64,000 nucleotides of DNA from Pseudomonadales bacterium (GCA_028285415.1 JANQPF010000005.1:62001-126000), one strand, 5' to 3'; positions 29,901 through 38,987 are shown, counted from the first letter of the stretch. Notes: generated from the sequence alone by a model not told the origin. Numbers and translations: made by a program.

Positions 29901-30532
29901 AGCACTTGAAGCGGGGTCATTTCGATGCTGCCTACAAAGTCCTGCAGCAGACAAATCCAGCACGACCTTTGATGCACTCGCATCTTGATTTGGTAAATCA
30001 ATATGTGTGGGCTTACTACCGTGTCGGTGAAGCCGAGGCCGTTCGCAAAGCCTTGGCGGAAGTACCGGAGAACAGCTGGAAGGACTCTCACGAGCTCGCT
30101 GCTGCGCTTCTGGCCGGTCTCGAAGGCGATGTAACCAAAGCCGTTCGGCATCTGAAAGTAGCGATGGCGACGACGACCGGATCAGGAAGAATGTTCGTGC
30201 TCCGCCCATATCGTCTGGCTCAAACTCTAGACATTCTGTGGGAGGAAACGCAGCGAGATGAGTATCGGCAACTGGCACTCGAGTGGGCCAGAAACTCGCA
30301 GTACGTGGAGTTTTACCTGGGCTGGCCTTATGCGTTGTCTGCGAAGATGACTGAAGACCAAAACGAACGTCTCGATGCTGCAACGAAAGCCATGTTTCTC
30401 GATCCGCAATCCTTCTGGCTCAATGAGCTACCAGAAGAGGTACTGAGTGAGGCAGAGGCTCAACTTGCTCGTGAAAATCCTTTCATGCATAAACCAGATG
30501 ACGTAAGCAATCCCAACTCGCTGAGCGGTTGA
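26954..30532 (+). CDS. Very large exported protein of unknown function with helical repeats
   Basis: 1192 residues from ATG 26954. An N-terminal signal sequence (VAISLFLFALVSP) is followed by a Pro/Glu-rich linker (to about 70). Residues about 110-275 resemble a CsgG/TolB-N-like alpha/beta pattern (a LADDAGASTIIEPFVGFAV strand after a helix, then LIVREYQRHDGQWRLLRE); this is inference. The rest, about 300-1180, is nearly all amphipathic helices with TPR-like pairs (GHFDAAYKVLQQTNPARP, GEAEAVRKALAEVPENSW). No enzyme motif is seen. Codon use is more A+T-rich than in its neighbours. I cannot name a family. The DUF4892-OmpA gene lies just upstream, suggesting a shared envelope role. Confidence 0.88.
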   Translation: MVRVVAISLFLFALVSPIETGDAAETSAGGPGEASAQDTTPRPETDAERAARLAAQTKHARPLPPPEHWSEGRPGPVKLANGEKVGDRSGYMGVASNYYRNELLPAPISPWHAEESGRYRELALSMRGQILLLPPQLHARGLPRSIRYLFGAELERRALKSRMRLVSNQHVLANAFPSSRHIEFTEATRLADDAGASTIIEPFVGFAVFEEKSTKLALIVREYQRHDGQWRLLRETQPVLAEFSSDLPLDVAFDVALGRLSESLPWLGASRELTGIESGTPPSLKLRIDSPSALEQAVLLQIFGALTPETMSKQRQTFFARSLHVLKSISDNADGTEALVARAYAELGMASYAHELVGDSRNESSACLYQFLKFNVSAVLECSGRQKSDASRLLLALDAFRLANDFELPLVEYERVVWAAVEDVDVWQPYVQLYLDSFDRWKSADNRLIKSQLDAKYPIEGFSLDAIETTALLDRDKASELLEVAPIEHYRQLLESHSLELYQQFPEPLKKTDELELLLAYFIDGVLRTGYKLGQVQAIAGQAAAYSQRVGVVMSGHPVAEYLLALSHHLNMDRATDRLRAHHREQAFEHAYRAIWWEEENSLVAKRAEAILEKGVDQRIVRPEYWQNDFPVTLDWRVIARNGRLSQRIKWFGNYRSILKKHIRNKEPVGEELRGWFTGHPGRDMLLMQADQAAAASTDLVQLAERQVAANPQAFEPYRALFDVHVKLGDLDTATDALMSYPAFVNISTHQPVVQSNRAAFAGIDLQWSGRSDLAKKLFEVSARYGSGSAVNLIAEMRLAQLDGDLMKMAQIARYRVDRYADPGAIRHYLGALLLMGGAQEVLKSVDVILPSQEDMRPWMAALAAQRSLGWRASQTADWLVGDHLAGVSKPNFAHLIYYLRSVTTDRAPEEVDIDIIRRFQPPMAYTEEGHPFSERHLEMLTQEKVTFKVGQSLEVPHPYDSSKKVTAKVYQSHAEIHILVDQHLKRGHFDAAYKVLQQTNPARPLMHSHLDLVNQYVWAYYRVGEAEAVRKALAEVPENSWKDSHELAAALLAGLEGDVTKAVRHLKVAMATTTGSGRMFVLRPYRLAQTLDILWEETQRDEYRQLALEWARNSQYVEFYLGWPYALSAKMTEDQNERLDAATKAMFLDPQSFWLNELPEEVLSEAEAQLARENPFMHKPDDVSNPNSLSG

Positions 30533-30567
30533 GGGTGGGAGCCCGCAAGCACCGGTCGACGCCGGGA

Positions 30568-31482
30568 TTAACGTACAAGCTCCCGCAGCAGCGCACGCGT
30601 TGACTCACGCTCAGTCTGGCTCGTCGTGAACTCCGACGCGGCAAAGTCGGTGACACCGGCTGCCGCCATGCGGTTGATGCCCTCCCGAACGGTATCGGCA
30701 TCGCCGACAATAGCCACGTCCGCCGGACCGTCTACCCCTTCGCGGTCCAGCATTGCCCGGTAAGACGGGAGCTCGCCGTACATCTTGAGATTTTCTGCGA
30801 TGAGATTGCGTACGTGATCCGGCTGGTCAGTGACGCAGACCGGCAGCGTGGCAATGACGCGAGGTGCAGGACGACCAGCCTCGTCTGCCGCTGCCGAGAG
30901 TGTCGGCACAATGTGTTCTTCGATGGTTCTGGGACCCACCCATGCGAGGGTGGTGCCATCGGCAAGACGGCCGGTGACTTTGAGCGCCTGAGGTCCGAGG
31001 GCGGCGACGACAACCTCCACTGGAGCCTCCGGCGCACGGAAAATCTGCGCGCGTGTCTGCAGGGTTTCGCCGGCGTAGTCGACCCGACCTTCGCGCAGGA
31101 GCGGCATCAGGATTTCGAGATACTCGCGCAGGTGACGTATTGGCTTGTCGAAGCGGATACCAAGCTCCGCCATCATGACCTCATGCGACAAACCGATACC
31201 CAGCGTCAATCGATGTCCAATCGCCGTGGACGTGGTCAGCGTCTGGGCGGCCAGCACGAGCGGATGCCGGGGCATTGTGGGGATGATGGCTGTGCCGAGC
31301 TCTATGCCCTCCACCTGCTGCCCGACCAGGGCCAGCACGGTCAATGCATCGAATCCGCCGGTTGGATGCTCAGCCAGCCAGTAGCTCGCGAATCCCTGGT
31401 TTTGAGCTCGCCTGGCGTCCTCTGTGATGGCGTCGATTGAGGCCCGCGCCACGAGACCGGTGCCGTTGATGCCAATTTTCAT
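30568..31482 (-). CDS. LLM-class flavin/F420-dependent oxidoreductase
   Basis: 304 residues, bacterial luciferase-like TIM barrel (PF00296). Characteristic stretches are SYWLAEHPTGGFDALTVLAL, LGTAIIPTMPRHPLVLA, LTLGIGLSHEVM and the C-terminal AAAGVTDFAASEF. The pattern is close to the F420-type LLM proteins (TIGR03564-like), but whether it uses F420 or FMN cannot be told here. The reaction is unknown. It ends a minus-strand run after the CocE hydrolase (13 bp apart) and is convergent with the large exported protein across 35 bp. Confidence 0.85.
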   Translation of the reverse strand: MKIGINGTGLVARASIDAITEDARRAQNQGFASYWLAEHPTGGFDALTVLALVGQQVEGIELGTAIIPTMPRHPLVLAAQTLTTSTAIGHRLTLGIGLSHEVMMAELGIRFDKPIRHLREYLEILMPLLREGRVDYAGETLQTRAQIFRAPEAPVEVVVAALGPQALKVTGRLADGTTLAWVGPRTIEEHIVPTLSAAADEAGRPAPRVIATLPVCVTDQPDHVRNLIAENLKMYGELPSYRAMLDREGVDGPADVAIVGDADTVREGINRMAAAGVTDFAASEFTTSQTERESTRALLRELVR

Positions 31483-31495
31483 GCTTCATTGTTCC

Positions 31496-33454
31496 TCATT
31501 CGGGTTTGCTGGCTTGTGGATCGGGTGGTGGTTGCGCCACGGGCGTTGCGCTGCGCCACGGTGCGGTGTGCACGGTGATCGATGACGGGCTGGTCGGACC
31601 GTGATAGACGTTCCAAGTGGGTGGCGTTTCCGTCGCGGGGACCGGCGCAAACGAAGCGGCATCGGCGCCTGCGATGCTGAGCCGCAGCTGATGCCCGCGC
31701 CGTATCAGCGCGGATGTCGCAAAGAGCGTCGTTGAGAAGCTGAAGAGCTGTCCCTGGGGCAGCGGCTCGGCGTCAGCCTGCAGAAACGAATGGGTCGGAC
31801 CGAACATGGGGTACGGCGGTGTGTTGGTGGTTGCGCGGTGCTGCAGGTTGAGCACGCCTTCGGTCAGGTAGCGAATGGTGCCATCGGGGGCAACGTCCTC
31901 GAGATAGCTGTGTAACGCGCCAGCCGTTCGATCGCTGGTCATCCAGAGGTCGAGCACAATGCTGCCGGTCAGCTCGGTGTCTTCCGTAAACGGTTCGCTC
32001 GTGTAGTGCAGCACGCGTTCGCCCATTGCGTTGCGCTGATTGTAGATGACGTCGCCGCCGCCCATCTGCGTTGCCCAGCGGGACGTTGTGGCAGTTGCAG
32101 CCTCCGGATCCACCGTAAAGCGCTCGAAACCCCGGTTGCCGGGCATGTCGCTGGAGAGTTTTCGTCCGCTGCCGAGGTAAAGCTTGCGCGCGGTCAGGTG
32201 TGTCGGCGGCCAGACGGTCGTGCTGTGGAAGCTGTCAGCGCCGTTGACGTAGTAGTTGAGGATGCTCTGCCCGGGTGCACCCGCCGCTCGGTCGCTGCGG
32301 TAGCGCTCGAAGAAGGCGAGCACTTTCTCGAGCTGTTCGGTCCCGGTCCACGCGGAAGGTGCGTCAGCCGGTTTGAATGGATCGGTGTCGTGCCCGCCAC
32401 CGTGACTGAACGCGCCAACCCAGACTTCCTGGACGTTCTCGAACGTCGCAAACCGCGCGAGTGCGCCGTTTGTGGTTGCGGCGTCAAACCAGCCGGTGAC
32501 GACGAACATCGGAACGCCGGATGCCTCGATTCTGCTTTTCATGCCGAAAGGCAGATTCTCACTCGGAGTGACCTCGGTTCTGCCCCAGGCGCTGTCACGA
32601 TATGTCAGAGTCTGCACCATGGCTGCGACGTTGGGGCTGTTGTGAGATTGCACCGCGCTCTCCAGGAAGTCGGCTTCGCCGTCCACGGGTTTGACGCCGC
32701 TGACAAGCAGCTCCGGCAGCCGGCAATCGCCGGGTGATGCTTCTGGATTGCCCGCCAGCATCACGCCGCAGAAATCGTTCTGATCCATGGCTGCAACCAG
32801 CGCGCTCCAGATTTCGATGAAGGCAGGTTGGTACACCCCGCCCGGGGTTGCCAGCTGCATCTGGGCGTCGAAGTCGGAGTAGAGCGGCGCCACTGCCTTC
32901 AGGGCGGGGTGATTCGTGGCAGTCATGAGCTCGGCTGAGGTGCCCGAGTATGAGACGCCTACGGCAAACACATCGCCGGAGGACCAGGGCTGCTGCGTCA
33001 CCCATTCGATGACGTGACGATAGTCATCGGTCTCCTCGAGAGAGTATTCGGTGGTGTGCACGCCGCTCGACGCGCCCGTGCCGCGTACGTCGATGGTCAT
33101 CATCGCGTAGCCACGGTCCGGGAAGAACGCGTTGTAGCCGCTTGGCGAAACTCCCGGCAGATCAGCGCCGAACATCGCTGCTACGCGACCCATCAGCGTG
33201 AGACCGGTGTCGCGCCAGTAGCGTGTGCCTTCAATGACGGTGGGAACCCGCGCGTCGGCTTCGATGTCCAGCGGCAGCCAGATGTCCGCCGCAATGCGGG
33301 CACCGTCCGGCATATCGATGTAGACCGACGTATTACGTTTGAAACCCGCAGGCGTCAGAGCGTCACCAGGCATGTCCCACAGGCTGGCGGCAATGAGCGT
33401 GGCGGTGATCAAGAGCACCGCGGCTGCGGCGGCAATTCCGAGGAGACGCATCAT
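31496..33454 (-). CDS. CocE/NonD-family serine hydrolase, exported or membrane-anchored
   Basis: 652 residues. An N-terminal hydrophobic segment (residues 4-25) serves as a signal or anchor. The X-Pro dipeptidyl-peptidase-like S15 domain has nucleophile Ser168 in GVSYSG, preceded by IDVRGTGASSG. A likely catalytic His lies in FSHGGGHDTDP near residue 355. The C-terminal third is the jelly-roll X-Pro_C domain (PF08530; LTGSIVLDLWMTSD, LIRRGHQLRLSIAGAD). Relatives are cocaine esterase, glutaryl-7-ACA acylase and alpha-amino acid ester hydrolases. The natural substrate is unknown. It lies 49 bp after the transglycosylase gene. Confidence 0.9.
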   Translation of the reverse strand: MMRLLGIAAAAAVLLITATLIAASLWDMPGDALTPAGFKRNTSVYIDMPDGARIAADIWLPLDIEADARVPTVIEGTRYWRDTGLTLMGRVAAMFGADLPGVSPSGYNAFFPDRGYAMMTIDVRGTGASSGVHTTEYSLEETDDYRHVIEWVTQQPWSSGDVFAVGVSYSGTSAELMTATNHPALKAVAPLYSDFDAQMQLATPGGVYQPAFIEIWSALVAAMDQNDFCGVMLAGNPEASPGDCRLPELLVSGVKPVDGEADFLESAVQSHNSPNVAAMVQTLTYRDSAWGRTEVTPSENLPFGMKSRIEASGVPMFVVTGWFDAATTNGALARFATFENVQEVWVGAFSHGGGHDTDPFKPADAPSAWTGTEQLEKVLAFFERYRSDRAAGAPGQSILNYYVNGADSFHSTTVWPPTHLTARKLYLGSGRKLSSDMPGNRGFERFTVDPEAATATTSRWATQMGGGDVIYNQRNAMGERVLHYTSEPFTEDTELTGSIVLDLWMTSDRTAGALHSYLEDVAPDGTIRYLTEGVLNLQHRATTNTPPYPMFGPTHSFLQADAEPLPQGQLFSFSTTLFATSALIRRGHQLRLSIAGADAASFAPVPATETPPTWNVYHGPTSPSSITVHTAPWRSATPVAQPPPDPQASKPE

Positions 33455-33503
33455 GGGCGTACCCTAATGACGCAAGTCGATCGGCGCAACGATGCGGCGT
33501 GGA

Positions 33504-34139
33504 TCAGCGATAGCGGCAGGCGCGCAAGCCGTAGTTCTGACAGCTTGCCTGGTAGAGGGGCAGCTCGTCGCTCGACTTGTTGCGCCAGGTTTTGCGCCAG
33601 GCACCGATGACTTTTTCCGGATATTTGAGACGCCCGCGGCTGCCGTTGTAGCGGGCGAGCGCGTCCACAAGATCCTCTTTCGCAACGTCGATGTAGTGCG
33701 CGAGGATCACGGTGCCGTAGCGAATGTTCGTCTCGACGTCGGTCAGGTTGTCCTGCGGTCGGCCAATCTCGAGCCGCCAGAACGGCATGACCTGCATCAG
33801 GCCCTGCGCGCCGACCCTGGAGATGGCGTAGCGGTCGAAGTGGCTCTCGATCTGCATGACGGCAAGTACCAGGTCCGGGTCGAGCGACTGCCGTGCGGCT
33901 TCGCGATAGACGAGTTGCAGCAGCGTAAGGCGTTCGTTCTGGCGGCTCAGATAGCGTTGCAGGCGCTGGTCGGATACCCGCAGCCAGACCTGGGCATCGA
34001 ACACGTCCATGTCGTCATGGTTTTCTGCCATGTTGAGGGCCAGGCGCTCGCGCAACAGAGGATCCACTTCAACCTGCCTGGCAGCCGCACCGGCGGCGCA
34101 CGTCAGCAGAAGGAGTAGAACCAGGGTGCGGCACAGCAT
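33504..34139 (-). CDS. Soluble lytic transglycosylase-like protein
   Basis: 211 residues with a signal peptide (cleavage near AAGAAA-R). SLT domain (PF01464): catalytic Glu98 in MQIESHFDRYAIS, then GAQGLMQVMPF, NIRYGTVILA and the ALARYNGS motif. It cleaves peptidoglycan glycan strands, forming 1,6-anhydro ends in the periplasm. The MPFWRLEIGRP stretch suits a small family-1 enzyme. It follows proS by 3 bp, which suggests coexpression, but the pairing is probably not functional. Confidence 0.9.
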   Translation of the reverse strand: MLCRTLVLLLLLTCAAGAAARQVEVDPLLRERLALNMAENHDDMDVFDAQVWLRVSDQRLQRYLSRQNERLTLLQLVYREAARQSLDPDLVLAVMQIESHFDRYAISRVGAQGLMQVMPFWRLEIGRPQDNLTDVETNIRYGTVILAHYIDVAKEDLVDALARYNGSRGRLKYPEKVIGAWRKTWRNKSSDELPLYQASCQNYGLRACRYR

Positions 34140-34142
34140 GAT

Positions 34143-35843
34143 TCAGCCTGCGATCCGATCCAGAACCGTGTCGATGGCCACCTCGGTGGCCTCGCCGTCC
34201 GCGGCGCGGGACTTGAACTCGACCACGCCGTTTTTCAAACCACGATCGCCGATCACAATCCGGTGCGGCAGGCCAATGAGATCAGCTTCTGCAAATTTGA
34301 CGCCGGGTCGTTCGTTGCGATCGTCGAACAGCACTTCGATACCGCGCTGTTGGCATTCTTCGTACAGGTTGTCAGCGGCTGTCTTTACCGCGTCGGACTT
34401 CTGGTAGTTCAGTGCCAGCAGGTGCACGGCATACGGCGCTAGCGGCGCTGGCCAGCAGATACCGTTGTCGTCGTGATTCTGCTCGATCACCGCGGCGACG
34501 AGGCGGGTGACGCCCATGCCGTAGCAGCCCATGATGGGTGTCGAGCTGCGGCCGTCCTGGTCCAACACGTTTGCGTCCATGGCAGAACTGTAAACCGTGC
34601 CGAGCTGAAAAATGTGACCCACTTCAATTCCTCTCAAGAATTTCAGCGTGCCCTGGCCGTCTGGAGCCGGATCCCCTTCTACCACGTTCCGCGCGTCGAC
34701 AATCTGACCGTCATCGAGCGGACAGTCCACGTTCCAGTTGACGCCGGTGAAGTGTTTGCCCTCCTCGTTCGCCCCGCAGACAAAGTCAGCGAGAACCGCT
34801 GCTTCACGATCGACCAGGCAGGGGATGCGACAGTTGACGGGGCCGAGAGAGCCGGGTTTGACGCCGGTGGCCGCTTCAATATCCGCGTCGCTGGCAAACT
34901 GCAGCGGTGCGAGCACGCCGGGAAGCTTCTCTGCTTTGATTTCGTTCAGCTCGTGATCGCCGCGCAAGATGATGGCCACTGGCCCTTCCTCGCCCTGAAC
35001 CACCAGCGTTTTGATGGTGCTCGTGGCGTCAATTCCCAGAAGCTCGCAGACGGCGGCGATGGTTTTTTGCTCGGGCGTGTCGACCGTAGCCAGCGTTGCC
35101 CCGGGTTCCGGGCGCGAGCCGGGTAAGGCAGCCTCGGCTTTTTCGAGGTTGGCGGCGTAATCGCCGTCGCTTGCGTAGACGATGGTGTCTTCACCGGACG
35201 CGGCCAGCACGTGGAACTCGTGTGAGTTGGCACCGCCGATATTACCCGTGTCGGCGTCCACCGCCCGGTAGTCGAGCCCCATGCGCTCGAGAATGGCCGA
35301 GTAGCAGTTGTGCATCGCCTGATACGTTTCGTCGAATGACGCCTGATCGATGTGAAACGAATAGGCGTCTTTCATGGTGAACTCACGCGCACGCATGACG
35401 CCGAAGCGCGGGCGGCGCTCGTCACGAAACTTGGTCTGAATCTGGTAGTAGTTGACCGGCAGCTCTTTGTAGCTCTGGATCTCGCGGCGGAAGATGTCGG
35501 TGATGACTTCCTCATGCGTGGGCCCCAGACAGAAGTCGCGTTCGTGACGGTCCTGCATGCGCAACAGCTCCGGCCCCATCTTGTCCCAGCGGCCGGAGTC
35601 CTGCCAGAGCTCAGCCGGTTGCACGACAGGCATCATGACTTCCTGAGCGCCGGTTGCGTCCATCTCCTCGCGGATGATCGCCTCGACTCTGCGCAGCACT
35701 CGCAGGCCCAGCGGCAGCCACGTATACAAACCGCTGGCGAGTTGTCTGATGAGCCCCGCGCGCAGCATCAGCTTGTGACTGATCACGTCCGCGTCGGCGG
35801 GATCTTCTTTCATGGTGGGAATGAGATACTTCGATTGCCGCAT
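34143..35843 (-). CDS. proS: Prolyl-tRNA synthetase, bacterial type
   Basis: 566 residues from ATG 35843 ([19 protein letters not shown]), the standard bacterial start and length (E. coli 572). A start at 35897 would add 18 unrelated residues that run through the terminator hairpin upstream. Class II motifs: motif 1 [17 protein letters not shown], motif 2 [26 protein letters not shown] (cited as landmark; key core [10 protein letters not shown]), motif 3 [13 protein letters not shown]. The INS editing domain lies between (about 225-400), followed by the anticodon-binding domain. It charges tRNA-Pro. It sits downstream of the HU gene, separated by a strong terminator. Confidence 0.95.
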   Translation of the reverse strand: MRQSKYLIPTMKEDPADADVISHKLMLRAGLIRQLASGLYTWLPLGLRVLRRVEAIIREEMDATGAQEVMMPVVQPAELWQDSGRWDKMGPELLRMQDRHERDFCLGPTHEEVITDIFRREIQSYKELPVNYYQIQTKFRDERRPRFGVMRAREFTMKDAYSFHIDQASFDETYQAMHNCYSAILERMGLDYRAVDADTGNIGGANSHEFHVLAASGEDTIVYASDGDYAANLEKAEAALPGSRPEPGATLATVDTPEQKTIAAVCELLGIDATSTIKTLVVQGEEGPVAIILRGDHELNEIKAEKLPGVLAPLQFASDADIEAATGVKPGSLGPVNCRIPCLVDREAAVLADFVCGANEEGKHFTGVNWNVDCPLDDGQIVDARNVVEGDPAPDGQGTLKFLRGIEVGHIFQLGTVYSSAMDANVLDQDGRSSTPIMGCYGMGVTRLVAAVIEQNHDDNGICWPAPLAPYAVHLLALNYQKSDAVKTAADNLYEECQQRGIEVLFDDRNERPGVKFAEADLIGLPHRIVIGDRGLKNGVVEFKSRAADGEATEVAIDTVLDRIAG

Positions 35844-35870
35844 TGGGTTAACGATCCATAACAAACATGC

Positions 35871-35906
35871 ACAAAAAAGGGCCGGTTGGTTTCCCAAACG
35901 GCCCTT
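35871..35906 (-). terminator. Rho-independent terminator of the HU-like gene
   Basis: A hairpin with a 13-position stem (bases 877-889 against 894-906 of kilobase 35, one mismatch) and a four-base loop. On the minus strand the stem is followed by TTTTTT. The A/T tracts on the other flank are weaker. It lies between the HU gene and proS, both on the minus strand, so it ends the HU transcript and leaves proS to its own promoter. Confidence 0.82.
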
Positions 35907-35926
35907 CTATTTTAGCTCAGTCGATC

Positions 35927-36385
35927 TTAGTTGATCATGTCCTTCAGCTTCTTCAGAGCCGTCACACGCACGCGCGTGGTTGCCGGCTTGGCCGGAATGA
36001 CGATCTCTTCACCGGTAGCCGGGTTGCGGCCCATGCGCTTCTTGGTCGCAGGACGCTTGGCGGCTTTGATCTTCAGGAGACCCGGCAGCGTGAATTCGCC
36101 AACGGCGCGCTTACGGATGTGACGCTCGATGACAGATTCGAGCTCATCCAGCACGGCGCCAACCTGGGCGCGGCTGAGATCGGTGTTACCCGCAATTTCA
36201 TTGAGAATGGCCGTTTTGGTCATCTTCTTGGAGATGCCGGGCTTCTTCTTCGGCGCAGCTGCTTTCTTCGCTGCCGGGCGGCGCTTAGCAGCTGCTTTTT
36301 TCTTAGCCGGAGCCTTCTTCTTTGCTGCAGGGCGTTTCTTGGCCGGAGCTTTCTTCTTAGCGGGGGCTTTCTTACGAGTTGCCAT
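35927..36385 (-). CDS. HU-family DNA-binding protein with histone-H1-like N-terminal tail
   Basis: 152 residues. The first 50 or so are Lys/Ala/Pro repeats (KKAPAKK, KKRPAAK, KKKAAAKR) like the tail of histone H1 or AlgP. From about residue 53 a full HU/IHF domain follows: MTKTAILNEIAGNTDLSRAQ, VLDELESVIERH, the arm MGRNPATGEEIVIPAK with the intercalating proline, and RVTALKKLKDMIN. It binds and bends DNA and probably compacts the nucleoid. AAAAAGGA lies 8-13 bases before ATG 36385. The transcript ends at the hairpin 35871-35906. Confidence 0.92.
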   Translation of the reverse strand: MATRKKAPAKKKAPAKKRPAAKKKAPAKKKAAAKRRPAAKKAAAPKKKPGISKKMTKTAILNEIAGNTDLSRAQVGAVLDELESVIERHIRKRAVGEFTLPGLLKIKAAKRPATKKRMGRNPATGEEIVIPAKPATTRVRVTALKKLKDMIN

Positions 36386-36849
36386 TAACTAGTCCTTTTT
36401 CATCGGTTATAAACAGCGCAATTCCACGCTCCCTGACCGCTGGCTTAGACCGGCTGGCGTAAGCCCTGCTGGTTCAAGAGGGGTTTCGCAACGTCTCTCA
36501 AACTCCATCTCCCCCACACTTTGCCCTTCAACATTCTGGAATTCCTAGGAATTCTTTTTCGTTCCATCCGCCAGTTCTAACAAGTTAAAAGACGGAAATA
36601 CGGGAACTCGGAAAAGTGAAGAAGATGCGAAAACGCAGGTTTTTCTCTACTTTTTCCTTGCGCAATATTCGAGTGACTCTGCTTTGGGTTCGATTGACTC
36701 AGAACATCGGTATCTGATGCCCGCGCTTTATAGCTCATCGCCAACCGCGGGGCAACAAAAAGTGTACAAAATCACTGTATTTTTATTGGTTTTTTTACGA
36801 TCATGCGCCGCTCGAAAATTCCTCGATACACAAAACAGTTTGTAGACAG
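36386..36849. other. 464 bp A+T-rich divergent intergenic region between HU and fmdB-type genes
   Basis: The longest gap of the window and clearly richer in A+T than its surroundings, with several A and T tracts (TTTTTATTGGTTTTTTTA near 36779-36796). It must hold the promoters of the HU gene (minus) and probably of the fmdB-aspS cluster (plus). The best HU -10 candidate is TATAAC just before the AAAAAGGA site, without a good -35. A 16-bp perfect palindrome lies at 36539-36554. No open reading frame with coding character and no RNA gene was recognised. Confidence 0.7.
36539..36554. repeat. 16-bp perfect palindrome GAATTCCTAGGAATTC
   Basis: Both halves are exact reverse complements with no spacer, and the symmetry does not extend outward. 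It lies in the promoter-bearing gap in front of the HU gene, about 154 bp from its start codon. It could be a dimeric regulator operator; no known regulator's site is matched. Confidence 0.6.
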
Positions 36850-37158
36850 ATGCCAATCTATGAATATCGATGTGACAACTGCGGTCACGAACTCGAAGCG
36901 TTTCAGAAGCTGAGCGAAGAACCGTTACGAAAATGCCCAGAATGTCAGACAGAGAGTCTCGTCAAGAAGATCTCTGCGGCCGGATTCCGCCTGAAAGGCG
37001 GCGGATGGTATGAAACCGACTTCAAGTCCGGCAAAAAGAAGAACGTTTCCAGCTCGGAAAGCAGCTCAGACAGTTCAGGCGGCTCTGATTCGAAAAGCAG
37101 CGGTGGCTCCTCTTCGAGCGGCGAAGCCAGCAAAGCATCGGGGTCCTCGAGCGACTAA
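36850..37158 (+). CDS. FmdB-family zinc-ribbon protein
   Basis: 102 residues. The N-terminal 40 form a zinc ribbon with two CxxC knuckles: [16 protein letters not shown] and RKCPECQ. The rest is a low-complexity Ser/Gly/Lys tail (about residues 62-102). FmdB-type proteins (PF09723) are small putative regulators, often placed in front of aspS in gammaproteobacteria, as here (59 bp gap). The function is unknown. Confidence 0.88.
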   Translation: MPIYEYRCDNCGHELEAFQKLSEEPLRKCPECQTESLVKKISAAGFRLKGGGWYETDFKSGKKKNVSSSESSSDSSGGSDSKSSGGSSSSGEASKASGSSSD

Positions 37159-37217
37159 ACTCCCTCTGGCCGGGTAACGCCGGTGCAGACAACGAACGGA
37201 ACGAACAGGTAAACGCT

Positions 37218-38984
37218 ATGCGCAGCCACTATTGCGGCGAAATCACCGCATCGAACATCGATGCAGAAGTGGAAGTATGCGGCTGGGTCCACCGCCGCCG
37301 CGATCACGGCGGCGTCATCTTTCTCGACATTCGTGACCGCACCGGAATAGTGCAGGTTGTGTACGACCCGGACACAGAAGAAAGCTTCGCCACGGCCGAC
37401 AGGGTGCGTAACGAATACGTTCTGCGGGCGGTGGGTCGCGTTCGCGCGCGTCCGGAAGGCACGGTTAATCCGGATATGGCGACAGGTGAGATCGAAGTCC
37501 TGGGGCGTGATCTGACGATTCTGAATGCTGCTGCAACACCGCCGTTCCAACTCGATGAGTATTCGGAAGCTGGTGAAGACGTGCGCCTGCGCTACCGCTA
37601 TATGGATCTGCGCCGTCCGGAAATGCAGCAAAAACTCGAGATGCGCGCACGCGTTGCCAGTCAGGTGAGAAGTTACCTCGAGGAGAACGGCTATTGGGAA
37701 GTAGAAACGCCTACGCTGTCCCGGGCGACCCCGGAAGGCGCGCGGGATTACCTCGTGCCGAGCCGTACCCACGCGGGACAGTTCTTTGCGCTGCCGCAGT
37801 CGCCGCAGGTCTACAAACAGCTGCTCATGATGTCGGGCATGGACAAGTACTATCAGATTGCCCGTTGCTATCGCGACGAGGACCTGCGCGCCGACCGGCA
37901 GCCGGAGTTCACACAGATCGATATCGAAGCATCCTTCATATCTCAGGAAGAGGTGATGCGCCTGACCGAAGGTATGCTGCGTCAGCTCTTCAGCAGCTGC
38001 CTCGACGTTGAGCTGCCGGACTTTCCAGTGCTCGCCTATGTCGACGCCATGCGCGACTATGGCAGCGACCGTCCGGATCTGCGCAATCCGCTGAAGCTCG
38101 TCGACATTGCCGATCTGATGCAGGCTGTCGAATTCAAAGTGTTTAACGGCCCCGCTAACGACCCCAAGGGTCGCGTTGTCGCCCTGCGCGCACCAGGTGG
38201 CGCGGAGCTGCCGCGACGCGTGATCGATGATTACACGGAGTTTGTCGGCCGCTACGGTGCAAAAGGCCTTGCCTACATCAAGATCAACGATCTTGCCGCC
38301 GGTGTCGACGGCCTGCAGTCACCGATTCTCAAGTTTCTGCCTGATGACGTGACGCTCAAAGTGCTTGAGCGCGTTGGTGCAGAGACGGGCGACGTCGTTT
38401 TCTTCGGTGCGGACCGGGCGGGCGTGGTGAACGATTCGATGGGCGCGCTGCGCAATGAGCTCGGCGCAGCACTCGGGCTCACGCAAGCCGGTTGGGCGCC
38501 TTGTTGGGTGGTCGACTGGCCGATGTTTGCCGAAAACAAAGACGGCACCCTCGGTGCGGAACACCATCCGTTTACGCAGCCGACCTGTACACCCGAGGAG
38601 CTGCTCGCCGAACCGCTCGAGGCGCGCGCTGCCGCCTACGACGTCGTGCTGAATGGTCTGGAGCTTGGCGGCGGCAGTCTTCGTATCCACGATCAGAAGA
38701 TGCAGGCAGCGGTATTCGAGGCGCTCATGATGGGACAGGAAGCGCAGAGCAAGTTCGGTTTCCTGCTCGATGCGCTGCAGTACGGGTGTCCGCCTCATGG
38801 CGGGATTGCGCTCGGCTTCGACCGCCTCGTCATGCTGATGACGGACAGCCAGTCGATTCGCGAGGTCATCGCGTTTCCGAAGACTCAGACCGCGGCATGC
38901 CTCATGATGTCCGCGCCCAGCGAGGTGGACGAGCACCAGCTGCGTGAGCTGCATATTCGTACGCGCAAACCTGCGGGAGACTGA
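37218..38984 (+). CDS. aspS: Aspartyl-tRNA synthetase
   Basis: 588 residues, full bacterial length (E. coli 590). An N-terminal OB-fold anticodon domain ([20 protein letters not shown] region), class II motif 2 ([20 protein letters not shown]), the bacterial GAD insertion (about 285-420) and motif 3 ([13 protein letters not shown]) are all present. It charges tRNA-Asp. No gatCAB is nearby, so discriminating activity is the simple assumption. It opens the dense aspS-yebC-ruv cluster; yebC follows after 3 bp. Confidence 0.96.
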   Translation: MRSHYCGEITASNIDAEVEVCGWVHRRRDHGGVIFLDIRDRTGIVQVVYDPDTEESFATADRVRNEYVLRAVGRVRARPEGTVNPDMATGEIEVLGRDLTILNAAATPPFQLDEYSEAGEDVRLRYRYMDLRRPEMQQKLEMRARVASQVRSYLEENGYWEVETPTLSRATPEGARDYLVPSRTHAGQFFALPQSPQVYKQLLMMSGMDKYYQIARCYRDEDLRADRQPEFTQIDIEASFISQEEVMRLTEGMLRQLFSSCLDVELPDFPVLAYVDAMRDYGSDRPDLRNPLKLVDIADLMQAVEFKVFNGPANDPKGRVVALRAPGGAELPRRVIDDYTEFVGRYGAKGLAYIKINDLAAGVDGLQSPILKFLPDDVTLKVLERVGAETGDVVFFGADRAGVVNDSMGALRNELGAALGLTQAGWAPCWVVDWPMFAENKDGTLGAEHHPFTQPTCTPEELLAEPLEARAAAYDVVLNGLELGGGSLRIHDQKMQAAVFEALMMGQEAQSKFGFLLDALQYGCPPHGGIALGFDRLVMLMTDSQSIREVIAFPKTQTAACLMMSAPSEVDEHQLRELHIRTRKPAGD

Positions 38985-38987
38985 CAT

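Noticed and set aside
36692-36735. Promoter for fmdB built on TTGACT
   Set aside because: TTGACT at 36694-36699 looks like a -35, but no -10 lies at 16-18 bp; the nearest TATCTG is only 11 bp away.
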